Assembly (NCBI RefSeq): GCF_001718695.1
Contig: NZ_CP013421.1
Span: forward strand, 868,001 to 932,000
Direction: 5' to 3'
DNA length: 64,000 nt
DNA from: Burkholderia ubonensis
Lineage (GTDB): Bacteria > Pseudomonadota > Gammaproteobacteria > Burkholderiales > Burkholderiaceae
In this document: piece after piece, positions 9,216 to 21,718 of the stretch
How positions within the stretch are numbered: the first letter of the stretch is position 1
Layout of the letters: each line of letters begins with the position of its first letter
The notes under the pieces: model-generated
The model's database searches: none
What the model saw: the letters and a program-made list of their open reading frames with translations, nothing else
What the model was told of the DNA's origin: nothing
Translations under genes and position numbers: made by a program

Positions 9216-9959
9216 ATGATCCCGACATCCACGCGTATTTCCGTGGCACCGCGGCGCGCGGCGCTGCTGCGCCGCCTCGCTGCGCTCGCGCTGGCGGCCG
9301 CCGCCGTCTTCGGCTATCAGCGCGTCGTGCGCTCTGCTGAGCCGATCCACAACGCACCGGCGCCGACGCTCGACGAAGCGCCCGCTGCGTCGCACAACGA
9401 GACGGCCGTCCTCGCCGGCGGCTGCTTCTGGGGCGTGCAGGGCGTGTTCGAGCACGTGAAGGGCGTGAAGCAGGTCACGGCCGGCTACGCGGGCGGCATG
9501 GCGGCGACCGCGCACTACACGCTCGTCGGCACCGGGCTGACGGGCCACGCGGAATCGGTCAGCATCGTCTACGACCCTGCCCAGATCACCTACGGCCGGC
9601 TGCTGCAGATCTTCTTCTCGGTCGTGCACGATCCGACCGAGCTCAACCGCCAGGGCCCCGACGACGGCACGCAGTACCGGTCGGCGATCTTCCCGACCAA
9701 CGCGCAGCAGCGCGCGGTCGCGAACGCGTACATCGCGCAGCTCGGCAACGCGCACGTGTTCCCCGCGCCGATCGTCACGCGCGTCGAGCCGTTCAACGGC
9801 TTCTACCCGGCCGAGACCTATCACCAGAACTATCTGGAGCTGCATCCGGACGCGCCGTACATCGCGATCAACGACCTGCCGAAAGTCGCCGCGCTGAAGC
9901 AGCGCTTCCCCGCGCTGTATCGCGCCGATGCGGTCCTGTGGCACGACGCGCGACGCTGA
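9216..9959 (+). CDS. msrA: Peptide-methionine (S)-S-oxide reductase MsrA, exported or anchored
   Basis: 247 residues. The first 45 residues contain a basic start and a hydrophobic stretch (AALLRRLAALALAAAAVFGY), indicating a signal peptide or membrane anchor. The catalytic GGCFWG motif has Cys70, followed by TAGYAGG, DPTELNRQGPDDGTQYRSAI and YHQNYLE, all standard for MsrA. It reduces the S-epimer of methionine sulfoxide and so complements MsrB upstream. An AAGGAG site precedes the ATG. With 84 bases after the DipZ gene, it probably belongs to the same operon. Confidence 0.94.
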   Translation: MIPTSTRISVAPRRAALLRRLAALALAAAAVFGYQRVVRSAEPIHNAPAPTLDEAPAASHNETAVLAGGCFWGVQGVFEHVKGVKQVTAGYAGGMAATAHYTLVGTGLTGHAESVSIVYDPAQITYGRLLQIFFSVVHDPTELNRQGPDDGTQYRSAIFPTNAQQRAVANAYIAQLGNAHVFPAPIVTRVEPFNGFYPAETYHQNYLELHPDAPYIAINDLPKVAALKQRFPALYRADAVLWHDARR

Positions 9960-10151
9960 CACGCCGCCCGCCACGCCGCGCGCACCGCGCGGCCCGGATT
10001 GCGCTGCATCAACGAAACGCCTGGCGCGCCGGCCGGACAAACCCGCATCGGTTCAGCTTCGCGCGCCAACTTCGCGTAGACTTCTCCGTTACAGATCGCC
10101 GCCGCAACCTGCGGCGCCCGAAATGCAACAGCCAGCCAGGAGGCGTCACGC

Positions 10152-11270
10152 ATGCGCGCAGTGCCTTTGTCTGACAGCAGCACCCTCGAACAACCGGCCA
10201 CCGAAGCGGTCGTGCGCGACCTGCGGCGCGTGCCGATTCACCCCGATCACTGGTATCCGCTCGCCTGGTCGCGCGAGGTCAAGCGCGGCGGCACGCTCGG
10301 CGTGCGCTTTGCCGGCGATCCGATCGTGCTGGTGCGCACCGCGTCCGGCGCGGTGTTCGCGCTCGAGGACCGCTGCGCGCACCGGCAGGTGCCGCTGCAC
10401 GCGGGCGTCGTGACCGGCGAATCGATCCGCTGCTGCTATCACGGCTGGACCTACGACTGCACCGGGCGCTGCATCGACGTGCCCTACCTCGGCCGCGAGC
10501 GCCTGCCGAACGGCGTGCGCGCGTATCCGTGCCGCGAGGTGCACGGCCTGATCTTCGTGTTTCCCGGCGATGCCGCGCTGGCCGGCGAGCGGCCGCTGCC
10601 CGAGCTGCCGTCGGCGGAGGACAGCGCGTACAAGACGCGCCGCTTCGGCCGCGAGGTCAAGTGCCACTACTCGTTCATGCACGAGAACCTGATGGACATG
10701 AACCACCAGTTCCTGCATCGCCGGCAGATGGGGCAGATGCGCGCGCGTTCCGTGGGCCGCCGCCGCGGCGACGACTGGGTCGAGGTCGACTACACGTTCG
10801 CGCGGATGGAGGGCAAGCAGCCCGTCGGCGAGGCGCTCGTGTTCGGCGCGAGCAAGAAGCCCGCCGACCAGGCCGACAAGAGCGTAATGACGGTCCGCAC
10901 CGGCTATCCGTACCAGACGCTGCGCATCCGCTCGAGCGAAGGCACGCTGGTGATGGACCTGTGGATCGTCTACGTGCCGCTCGACGCGGCGCAGCGCACC
11001 AACCGCACGTTCGGCCTGCTGTCGATCCGCAAGCCCGGCATCCCGTTCGCGCTGGACCTCGCGTGGCCGCTGCTCGTGTGGTTCACCGAACGCATCTTCA
11101 AGGAGGACCGCTGGATCGTCGAGCTCGAGCAGCAGGCGCACGACGCGCAGGGCGCCGACTGGAACCACGAGGTGTTTCCGGTCATCAACGAATTGCGCGA
11201 CCTGCTGCGCCATTGCGGCGGCCGCACGGTGATCCCGATCCGCGACGCGGGCGCGAGCGACGCTCGCTGA
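10152..11270 (+). CDS. Rieske non-haem iron oxygenase, alpha subunit type
   Basis: A 372-residue ring-hydroxylating oxygenase-like protein. The Rieske [2Fe-2S] ligands are C75-x-H77 (CAHRQVPLH) and C94-x2-H97 (CCYHGW). The catalytic iron site is seen in ENLMDMNHQFLHRR (D-x2-H-x4-H). No dedicated reductase or ferredoxin gene lies next to it, so the electron donor must be elsewhere. The substrate cannot be read from the sequence. An AGGAGG-like site precedes the ATG. It follows the Msr cluster by 192 bases and is convergent with the pyrimidine cluster. Confidence 0.9.
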   Translation: MRAVPLSDSSTLEQPATEAVVRDLRRVPIHPDHWYPLAWSREVKRGGTLGVRFAGDPIVLVRTASGAVFALEDRCAHRQVPLHAGVVTGESIRCCYHGWTYDCTGRCIDVPYLGRERLPNGVRAYPCREVHGLIFVFPGDAALAGERPLPELPSAEDSAYKTRRFGREVKCHYSFMHENLMDMNHQFLHRRQMGQMRARSVGRRRGDDWVEVDYTFARMEGKQPVGEALVFGASKKPADQADKSVMTVRTGYPYQTLRIRSSEGTLVMDLWIVYVPLDAAQRTNRTFGLLSIRKPGIPFALDLAWPLLVWFTERIFKEDRWIVELEQQAHDAQGADWNHEVFPVINELRDLLRHCGGRTVIPIRDAGASDAR

Positions 11271-11308
11271 GCGTCGCCGCCGAGGTTCGCCCTCGGCCTC
11301 CCGCGTGC

Positions 11309-14419
<3,111 letters not shown>

Positions 14420-15728
14420 TCAGGCAGCTTTCGCGTGTTTCGCGGGCTGAGCCGCGCTCGCGCCTGCGTCGACGCGCGCCGGATTGTTCGGATGCGTGGT
14501 CCAGTTCGCATAGCCGCCCGCATCGACGCGCGCCATCGTGATGCACTGCTCGACCGGGCACACATGCATGCATAAATTGCACCCGACGCATTCCGCGTCG
14601 ATCACCTCGAAGTGGCGCACGCCGTCCTTCTCGCGCCGTGATCGCCTGGTGCGACGTGTCCTCGCACGCGATATGGCACAGCCCGCACTGGATGCAGCGG
14701 TCCTGGTCGATGCGCGCCTTGATGTCGTAGTTCAGGTTCAGGTATTGCCAGTCGGTGACGTTCGGCACCGCGCGCCCGCGCACGTCGTCGAGCGTCGCGT
14801 AGCCTTTCTCGTCCATCCAGTTCGACAGGCCGTCCACGAGATCCGACACGATCCGGAAGCCGTAATGCATCGCGGCCGTGCACACCTGCACGCTGCCCGC
14901 GCCGAGCACGATGAACTCGGCCGCGTCGCGCCACGTCGAAATGCCGCCGATGCCGGAGATCGGCAGGTTCGGCGTTTGCGGATCGCGCGCGATTTCGGCG
15001 ACCATGTTCAGTGCGATCGGCTTGACGGCCGGCCCGCAGTAGCCGCCGTGCGTACCCTTGCCGTCGACCGTCGGAATCGGCGCCATCTGGTCGAGATCCA
15101 CCGCGACGATCGAATTGATCGTGTTGATCAGCGACACGCCGTCCGCACCGCCCTTGTATGCGGCGCGCGAGCCCATCCGGATGTCGCTGATGTTCGGCGT
15201 CAGCTTCACGAGGCACGGCAGCTTCGTGCCTTCCTTGACCCAGCGCGTGACCATTTCGACGTACTCCGGCACCTGCCCGACGGCCGCGCCCATCCCGCGC
15301 TCGCTCATTCCGTGCGGGCAGCCGAAGTTGAGTTCGACCGCGTCGGCGCCCGTATCCTCGACGAGTGGCAGGATCCATTTCCAGTCGCGTTCGTTGCACG
15401 GCACCATCAGCGACACGATCAGCGCGCGGTCCGGCCAGTCGCGCTTCACCTGCGTGATCTCGCGCAGGTTCACGTCGAGCGGACGGTCGGTGATCAACTC
15501 GATGTTGTTCAGCCCCGCGATGCGCTGGCCGTTCCACTGCACCGCGCCGTAGCGCGAGCTGACGTTGACGACGTGCGGATCGAGCCCGAGCGTCTTCCAG
15601 ACGACGCCGCCCCAGCCCGCTTCGAACGCGCGGTTCACGTTGTAGGCTTTGTCGGTCGGCGGCGCGGACGCGAGCCAGAAGGGATTCGGCGAAGTGATGC
15701 CCGCGATGGTGCAGCGAAGGTCGGCCAT
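14420..15728 (-). pseudogene. preA: Dihydropyrimidine dehydrogenase subunit PreA, frameshifted
   Basis: The FMN and iron-sulfur subunit of NAD-dependent dihydropyrimidine dehydrogenase. The barrel domain is intact (WGGVVWKTLG, DAVELNFGCPHGMSERGMG, ISGIGGISTWRDAAEF), as is the first 4Fe-4S motif, CIQCGLCHIACEDTSHQ. Around 14632-14640 the frame shifts: the correct tail (REKDGVRHFEVIDAECVGCN, then LCMHVCPVEQC) lies in another frame and ends at 14420. One extra G (ACGGCGCGAG instead of ACGCGCGAG) explains it. Read literally, the shifted frame runs to 14310 with a nonsense tail and overlaps the permease start. The second cluster would then be lost. It is either a real disabling change or a sequencing error. 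Confidence 0.85.
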
Positions 15729-15828
15729 GTTCGGCTCCGTGAATGAGGGACGTTGATCGTGATCCGCGTGGTGGGGTACGACGCCAGCGATGCCTGCGGT
15801 GCGCCCGATGCGCTCGCGCAGGCCGCGC

Positions 15829-17166
15829 TCACGCCGCCTTGGCGTCGCGCCGCACGAGGGCCGCGTCGATCGACGCCGCCGCGCGCTTGCCGTCCTGCAC
15901 GGCCTGGACCGTCAGGTCGAGGCCGCCCGTGGCCGCGCAATCGCCGCCCGCCCAGACATCCGGCAACACGGTGCGGCCGTGCGCATCCACGGCGATGCGC
16001 GTGCCGTCCGCGGTCAGCAGCGCGGCGTCGATCCCGGCCGGCACCAACGTCTGGCCGATCGCCTTCAGCACCATGTCCGCGTCGATCGTGAAGCATTCGC
16101 CCGACGCCGACTCGAATTCGACGCGCGCCACGTGGCCGCCCTCGCCGGCGATGCGCACCGGTTTCGCGTGCGTAACGAGCGTGACGCCGCTCTTCTGCGC
16201 GAACTCGCGTTCCGCCCAGGTCGCGCTCATCGCTTCCACGCCGCGGCGATAGACCATCGTGACGCGCGCCGCGCCGAGCTTGCGGCTCTGCACCGCCGCA
16301 TCGACCGCCGTATTGCCGCCGCCGATCACGACCACGCGGCGTCCGACCGGCACGTTCTCGAGCGCATCAGCCTGCCGCACCTGCTCGATGAAATCGACTG
16401 CATTCATCACGCCGGCAAGGTCCTCGCCGTCGAGCGCCAGCGCGCGCACGCCACCGAGGCCGATCGCGAGAAACACCGCATCATGCTGCTGGCGCAGCGC
16501 GTCGAGCGTCACGTCGCGTCCGAGCGCGACGCCCGTCTTCAGCTCGATGCCGCCCACCGACAACAGCCAGTCGACCTCGCGCTGCGCGAAATCGTCGACG
16601 GTCTTGTAGGCCGCGATGCCGTATTCGTTGAGCCCGCCCGCCTTCGCGTGCGCGTCGAACAGCGTGACGCGATGCCCCGCGAGCGCGAGCCGATGCGCGC
16701 ACGCAAGCCCCGCCGGCCCCGCGCCGACCACCGCGACGTGACGCCCCGTGTCGGGCGCGCGACGGAACGATACGGCGCCTGTTGCCATCGCCCAGTCGGT
16801 CGCGTGCCGCTGCAGCGCGCCGATCGCGACGGGCTGTGCGTCCTGGTGATTGCGCACGCATGCGCCTTCGCACAGGATCTCGGTCGGGCACACGCGCGCG
16901 CACATCCCGCCGAGCGGGTTCGCGGACAGGATGTCCGTCGCCGCGCCTTTCAGGTTGCCGTTGCCGATCTTGCGGATGAAGCCGGGGATGTCGATCTGCG
17001 TCGGGCATGCGTGCACGCACGGCGCGTCGTAGCAGTAGTGACAGCGGCTTGCCGCCGCGGCCGCGGCGGTCGGATCGAGCAGCGGCGCGATGTCGGCGAA
17101 TTCGCACGAGAGTTGCGTGGACGACAGGCGGTGCGCGGCGATATCGCCGGTTTGCTGGGTGGCCAT
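15829..17166 (-). CDS. preT: Dihydropyrimidine dehydrogenase subunit PreT
   Basis: The FAD and NAD(P)H-binding partner of PreA; together they reduce uracil and thymine in the first catabolic step. 445 residues. The N-terminal iron-sulfur part has CHYCYDAPCVHACPTQID and GGMCARVCPTEILCEGACV. A dinucleotide fold follows (VAVVGAGPAGLACAHRLA), with a second at VVVIGGGNTAVDAA. The order matches GltD-like PreT proteins. The start at 17166 lies 100 bases upstream of the preA start region. If preA is truly broken this subunit would lack its partner, which makes a sequence error in preA worth considering. Confidence 0.93.
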   Translation of the reverse strand: MATQQTGDIAAHRLSSTQLSCEFADIAPLLDPTAAAAAASRCHYCYDAPCVHACPTQIDIPGFIRKIGNGNLKGAATDILSANPLGGMCARVCPTEILCEGACVRNHQDAQPVAIGALQRHATDWAMATGAVSFRRAPDTGRHVAVVGAGPAGLACAHRLALAGHRVTLFDAHAKAGGLNEYGIAAYKTVDDFAQREVDWLLSVGGIELKTGVALGRDVTLDALRQQHDAVFLAIGLGGVRALALDGEDLAGVMNAVDFIEQVRQADALENVPVGRRVVVIGGGNTAVDAAVQSRKLGAARVTMVYRRGVEAMSATWAEREFAQKSGVTLVTHAKPVRIAGEGGHVARVEFESASGECFTIDADMVLKAIGQTLVPAGIDAALLTADGTRIAVDAHGRTVLPDVWAGGDCAATGGLDLTVQAVQDGKRAAASIDAALVRRDAKAA

Positions 17167-17291
17167 ACACGTTCCTTCGTCAAGGTGAGGACATAGCCGT
17201 GCCTGCCGGCTGCGCGAATGCGGAACCGGGACGGCGGTTTTATGGGCGATGCGGTCAGTCGATAACGGGAATGCCGGCTAGGGCTGCGTCA

Positions 17292-18572
17292 TCATGAAGC
17301 GGGTTCGCACGCGCGCGACAGCATCGCGTGCAGCAGCACGTTCGCGCCTGCCTCGATCCATTCGGGCGTCGCGTCCTCGATCTCGTTGTGGCTGATGCCG
17401 TCGACGCATGGCACGAACACCATCGACGTCGGCGCGACCTGTGCGAGATAGCACGCGTCGTGGCCCGCGCCCGACACGATGTCGCGATGCGAATAGCCGA
17501 AGCGATCGGCCGCGGCGCGCACGGCCCCAACGCAGTCGGCATCGAATGCAACAGGCTTGTAATAGAAGATCTGTTCGAGCTGCGTGCCGAGACCGATGCC
17601 GCCAGCGATGCGTGCGACGCCGTCGCGCAGCGCGGCGTCCATCTGCGCGAGCACGGCGTCGTCCGGATGCCGGAAGTCGACTGTGAAGAACACACGCCCC
17701 GGGATCACGTTCCGCGAATTCGGAAAGACCTGCATCATGCCGACCGTCGCGCACGCGAACGGCGCGTGATCGAGCCCGATCCGGTTGACGAGATCGACGA
17801 CGCGCGACGCGCCCAGCAGCGCATCGCGGCGACGCGGCATCGGCGTCGGGCCGGCATGTGCCTCCTGTCCCGTCAGCGTGATTTCGTACCAGCGCTGCCC
17901 CTGCGCGTCGGTGACGACGCCGATCGTCTTCTGCTCGGCTTCGAGAATCGGCCCCTGTTCGATATGCAGCTCGAACGCCGCGTGCAGCGGACGCCCGCCG
18001 CACGGCACGTCGCCCGCATAACCGATGCGCGCGAGCTCGTCGCCGATCGTCTTGCCGTCGACGTCCTTGCGCGACAGGCCGTAGTCGAGCGAGAACACGC
18101 CGGCGAACACGCCCGACGCAACCATCGCGGGCGCGAAGCGCGAGCCTTCCTCGTTGGTCCAGATCACGACTTCGACCGGATGCTCGGTCTCGATCCCGTA
18201 GTCATTAAGACTGCGAATCACTTCGAGCCCGCCCAGCACGCCGTAGATGCCGTCGAACCGGCCGCCTGTCGGCTGCGAATCCGCATGCGACCCGGTAACG
18301 ACGGGCGGCGCGTCCGGCACGCGGCCCTCGCGGCGCATGAACACGTTTCCCATCTGGTCGACCGTTACCGTGCAGCCGGCGGCTTTCGCCCAGCCGACGA
18401 TCAGGTCGCGACCAGCCTTGTCCAGATCGGTGAGGGCGAGACGGCAGACGCCGCCTTTCGGCGTTGCGCCGATCTTCGCCATCTGCATCAGGCTGTCCCA
18501 CAAACGCTTGCCGTCGATCTTGATCGACGGGTCGAGTGCCGCCCGCTTCGCTGCTTCGGATACCGCGTTCAT
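17292..18572 (-). CDS. M20-type carbamoyl-amide hydrolase (probable beta-ureidopropionase)
   Basis: A 426-residue zinc amidohydrolase of the hydantoinase/carbamoylase family. Metal and active-site motifs: TGSHADSQPTGGRFDG, WTNEEGSRFAP, FELHIEQGP and SGAGHDACYL. In this operon the likely job is to hydrolyse N-carbamoyl-beta-alanine to beta-alanine, carbon dioxide and ammonia, the third step of pyrimidine breakdown. Allantoate or N-carbamoyl amino acid hydrolysis cannot be excluded from sequence alone. It is probably the first gene of the minus-strand operon, facing the divergent TetR regulator across a 354-base region. Confidence 0.9.
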   Translation of the reverse strand: MNAVSEAAKRAALDPSIKIDGKRLWDSLMQMAKIGATPKGGVCRLALTDLDKAGRDLIVGWAKAAGCTVTVDQMGNVFMRREGRVPDAPPVVTGSHADSQPTGGRFDGIYGVLGGLEVIRSLNDYGIETEHPVEVVIWTNEEGSRFAPAMVASGVFAGVFSLDYGLSRKDVDGKTIGDELARIGYAGDVPCGGRPLHAAFELHIEQGPILEAEQKTIGVVTDAQGQRWYEITLTGQEAHAGPTPMPRRRDALLGASRVVDLVNRIGLDHAPFACATVGMMQVFPNSRNVIPGRVFFTVDFRHPDDAVLAQMDAALRDGVARIAGGIGLGTQLEQIFYYKPVAFDADCVGAVRAAADRFGYSHRDIVSGAGHDACYLAQVAPTSMVFVPCVDGISHNEIEDATPEWIEAGANVLLHAMLSRACEPAS

Positions 18573-18731
18573 TCGCGTCGCTCCTCTGATCAGTCATGCT
18601 GTCGGTTCAGTCGCTGCCGGTGCATGCGCGGCCTGTTTCGGGGCATGGCCGCACGCACAAGGTGCACGTTTCCGGTTCACTGCCGGCGAGTGACCGGGCG
18701 ATTCGGCGGGGTCCTCCGCCGCTCGGCCAAT

Positions 18732-18749
18732 CCTGTCCGATTGGACAGG
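18732..18749. promoter_or_regulatory. Candidate operator for the RutR-like regulator
   Basis: CCTGTCC and GGACAGG form a perfect 7-base inverted repeat around GATT, in the region between the divergent hydrolase and TetR genes. Size and position suit a TetR-family dimer. Assignment to the neighbouring regulator is inference. Confidence 0.6.
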
Positions 18750-18926
18750 TTTTAGGCGAATCCCATTGGCAAATCAATGTCTTTCTTGCGTGAAGACTTG
18801 TAGCGAGAAGCGTGCCACCGCGTCGCAGCATCGCATGGTGTGCAACGCGATACGGGGGCGTGTCAGCCCGCGGACGAGCGGCTAGAATGAAGCGCAACGC
18901 GGCATCCGCGCCGCGCGAGGCCAACG

Positions 18927-19613
18927 ATGAAACGTGACGAAGCCGTAACCGAAGCGATGGAAAGCGAAGCAACGCCCACGCCTTTGCGGCGGCGCAAGGC
19001 ACATATCCGGGAGTCGAATGAAGCGCATCTGCTTGCGTGCGCCGAAGCCGTGTTCGCGGAGCGCGGGCTCGAGGGCGCGAGCACGGCGATGATCGCCGAA
19101 CGCGCGGGCCTGCCGAAGGCCAACCTGCATTACTACTTCCCGACGAAGCTGGCGCTGTACCGCCGGGTGCTCGAAGACCTGTTCGAGGACTGGCATCGGG
19201 CAGCCAACACGTTCGAGAACAGCGACGACCCGGTCGAAGCGATCGGCGGCTACGTGCGAGCGAAGATGGAGCTGTCGCGCCGGCGGCCGCTAGGCTCGAA
19301 GGTGTGGGCGAACGAGATCATCCACGGCGCGGAGCACATGCAGGACATCCTGGCGCAGCGCGTCAAGCCGTGGTTCGATACGCGCGTGAAGGTGATCGAC
19401 GACTGGAACGCGCGCGGGCTGCTCGCACCGATCGACGCGCAGGCGCTGATGTATCTGATCTGGGCGACGACCCAGCATTACGCGGACTTCGATGCGCAGA
19501 TCCGCGCGCTGAGCGGCAAGCGCGCGCTCACGCAGAAGGCGTTCGCGGAGAAGACCGAGCAAGTCGTACAGCTCGTGATTCGCGCGTGCGGCGCGGTGTC
19601 GCCGAACGCTTAG
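18927..19613 (+). CDS. TetR family regulator, RutR-like
   Basis: 228 residues. After a short variable start, residues about 30-75 hold a TetR helix-turn-helix (AHLLACAEAVFAERGLEG, MIAERAGLPKANLHYYFPTK). The ligand domain (RRRPLGSKVWANEIIHGAEH, LIWATTQHYADFDAQI) is close to RutR, the uracil/thymine-responsive regulator of E. coli. Divergent from the pyrimidine-degradation operon with a clear palindrome between them, so it probably represses that operon until a pyrimidine binds. The ligand is inferred. Confidence 0.88.
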   Translation: MKRDEAVTEAMESEATPTPLRRRKAHIRESNEAHLLACAEAVFAERGLEGASTAMIAERAGLPKANLHYYFPTKLALYRRVLEDLFEDWHRAANTFENSDDPVEAIGGYVRAKMELSRRRPLGSKVWANEIIHGAEHMQDILAQRVKPWFDTRVKVIDDWNARGLLAPIDAQALMYLIWATTQHYADFDAQIRALSGKRALTQKAFAEKTEQVVQLVIRACGAVSPNA

Positions 19614-19643
19614 CGGGGTCGCGCGTGCAGCGTCCCGCGTAAA

Positions 19644-19684
19644 GCAAAGCGGGCGACGGGTGCGAAACCCGTCGCCCGCTTTGC
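19644..19684. terminator. Bidirectional terminator hairpin
   Basis: An 18-base perfect stem, GCAAAGCGGGCGACGGGT at 19644-19661 and its complement at 19667-19684, with a 5-base loop. It lies between the convergent ends of the TetR gene and the thiolase gene and can serve both. Confidence 0.8.
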
Positions 19685-19703
19685 GTCGCGGCATGCGCCT
19701 CGA

Positions 19704-20894
19704 TTATGCGATGCGTTCGATCGCGATCGCCGTCGCCTCGCCGCCGCCGATGCAGAGCGACGCCACGCCGCGCCGCAGCCCATGCGTCTCGAGCGCCGCG
19801 AGCAGCGTGACCATCACGCGCGCGCCGGACGCGCCGATCGGGTGGCCGAGCGCGCACGCGCCGCCGTGCACGTTGACTTTGTCGTGCGGCAGGTCGAGAT
19901 CGCGCATCGCGGCCATCGCGACCACCGCGAACGCTTCGTTGATCTCGAACAGGTCGACGTCCCGCAGCGCCCAGCCGGTCTTCTCCGACAGCTTGCGCAG
20001 CGCGCCGACCGGCGCCGTCGGGAACAGTGCGGGCTTGTCGGCATAAGTCGAATGGCCGACGATCACCGCCTTCGGCGTCAGGCCGCGCTTTTCCGCTTCC
20101 GACCGGCGCATCAGCACCAGCGCCGCGGCGCCGTCCGAGATCGACGACGAATTCGCGGCCGTCACCGTGCCGCCTTCGCGGAACGCCGGCTTGAGCGTCG
20201 GGATCTTGTCGAGCTTCGCCTTGCCCGGCTGCTCGTCGATCGACACGACGGCTTCCGTCTTGCCGGCCTTCACGGTCACCGGCGCGATCTCCGACGTGAA
20301 GCGTCCTTCCGCGATCGCGCGTTGCGCGCGCGTGAGCGACGCGATCGCGAACGCGTCCTGCGCGTCGCGCGAAAACGCGTACTCGGCCGCGCATTCGTCG
20401 GCGAACGTGCCCATCAGGCGGCCCTTGTCGTACGCGTCCTCGAGGCCGTCGAGGAACATGTGGTCGAGCACCTGCCCGTGGCCCATGCGCATCCCGCCGC
20501 GCGCCTTCGGCAGCAGGTACGGCGCGTTGGTCATGCTTTCCATGCCGCCCGCGACGAGCACGTCGGCCGAGCCGGCGACGAGCAGGTCGTGCGCGAACAT
20601 CGCGGCCTTCATCCCGGAGCCGCACATCTTGTTGACCGTGGTCGCGCCCGCCGCGAGCGGCAGCCCCGCCTTCAGCGCCGCCTGCCGGGCCGGCGCCTGT
20701 CCCTGCCCTGCGGGCAGCACGCAGCCGAAGACGATCTCGTCCACCTGGCCGGCCGGCACGCCGGCGCGTTCGAGCGCCGCGCGAATCGCCACCGCGCCCA
20801 GCTCGCTCGCCGTCGCGGCGGCCAGGTCGCCCTGGAAACCGCCCATCGGGGTGCGTGCCGTGCCGACGATTACGATCGGGTCCTGCGTCGTCAT
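19704..20894 (-). CDS. Acetyl-CoA acetyltransferase (thiolase)
   Basis: 396 residues, usual thiolase length. The nucleophilic cysteine is in NKMCGSGMKA, the second active-site region is NEAFAVVAM, and the third is GACALGHPIGASGA followed by the C-terminal LCIGGGEA. It joins or cleaves acyl-CoA units. Last gene of a three-gene operon with a short-chain dehydrogenase and an acyl-CoA ligase, consistent with activation, oxidation and thiolysis of a fatty or branched acid. Confidence 0.93.
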   Translation of the reverse strand: MTTQDPIVIVGTARTPMGGFQGDLAAATASELGAVAIRAALERAGVPAGQVDEIVFGCVLPAGQGQAPARQAALKAGLPLAAGATTVNKMCGSGMKAAMFAHDLLVAGSADVLVAGGMESMTNAPYLLPKARGGMRMGHGQVLDHMFLDGLEDAYDKGRLMGTFADECAAEYAFSRDAQDAFAIASLTRAQRAIAEGRFTSEIAPVTVKAGKTEAVVSIDEQPGKAKLDKIPTLKPAFREGGTVTAANSSSISDGAAALVLMRRSEAEKRGLTPKAVIVGHSTYADKPALFPTAPVGALRKLSEKTGWALRDVDLFEINEAFAVVAMAAMRDLDLPHDKVNVHGGACALGHPIGASGARVMVTLLAALETHGLRRGVASLCIGGGEATAIAIERIA

Positions 20895-20917
20895 GATCGA
20901 GTTCCTCCAGTACAGTG

Positions 20918-21685
20918 TCAGCGCGGCGCCATCCGCAACGCGCCGTCGAGTCGAATGACTTCGCCGTTCAGCATCGTGTTCCCGGCGATGTGCCGCACCA
21001 GCGCGGCGAACTCCTCCGGGCGGCCGAGACGCGACGGAAACGGCACGCTCCGGCCCAGCGAGTCCTGCACGACCTGCGGCATCCCGGTCATCATCGGCGT
21101 CGCGAAGATGCCCGGCGCGATCGTCACGACGCGGATGCCGAAGCGCGCGAGCTCGCGCGCGACCGGCAGCGTCATGCCGACCACGCCGCCCTTCGACGCC
21201 GCATAGGCCGCCTGCCCGATCTGCCCGTCGAACGCGGCGATCGACGCGGTGTTGACGATCACGCCGCGCTCGCCGTTCGCGTCGGCGTCCTGCTTCGACA
21301 TCGCGTCGGCCGCCAGCCGGATCATGTTGAAGGTCCCGACCAGGTTGATCGAGACCGCGCGCGCGAAGCTCGCGAGCCGGTGCGGCCCGTCGCGCCCGAC
21401 GACCTTCTCGCCAGGCGCGACGCCCGCGCAGTTGACGAGCCCGTCGATCCGGCCGAACGCGTCGAGCGTGGCGGCAAGCGCGGCCTGCCCGTCGGCTTCG
21501 CTGGTCACGTCGGTCTTCACGAAGCGCGCGGCCGCGCCGAGCTCGCGTGCGAGGCGCGCGCCGGCCTCGTCATTGACGTCGAGCAGCACGGCCTTGCCGC
21601 CGTGCTCGACGACCATGCGCGCCACGGCCGCGCCGAGGCCGGAGCCGGCGCCCGTAATCATGAAAACACGGTCCTTGATGTTCAT
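20918..21685 (-). CDS. Short-chain dehydrogenase, 3-hydroxyacyl-CoA type
   Basis: 255 residues, classical SDR. The NAD-binding motif is [10 protein letters not shown], the structural NCAG motif is present (LVNCAGVAP), and the catalytic tyrosine and lysine are in YAASKGG, with the serine in NTASIAAF. The sequence is of the type-2 (HSD17B10-like) hydroxyacyl-CoA dehydrogenase kind. It lies 23 bases upstream of the thiolase gene on the same strand, supporting a role in beta-oxidation. Exact substrate unknown. Confidence 0.9.
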   Translation of the reverse strand: MNIKDRVFMITGAGSGLGAAVARMVVEHGGKAVLLDVNDEAGARLARELGAAARFVKTDVTSEADGQAALAATLDAFGRIDGLVNCAGVAPGEKVVGRDGPHRLASFARAVSINLVGTFNMIRLAADAMSKQDADANGERGVIVNTASIAAFDGQIGQAAYAASKGGVVGMTLPVARELARFGIRVVTIAPGIFATPMMTGMPQVVQDSLGRSVPFPSRLGRPEEFAALVRHIAGNTMLNGEVIRLDGALRMAPR

Positions 21686-21718
21686 TCGTCGTCCGATTCA
21701 GGGTGAGATATGCGGCGG

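Noticed and set aside
7071..10040. A 989-residue minus-strand frame opposite msrB, dipZ and msrA
   Set aside because: It is Arg/Asp/Gly-rich, matches no family, and lies opposite three well-supported genes.
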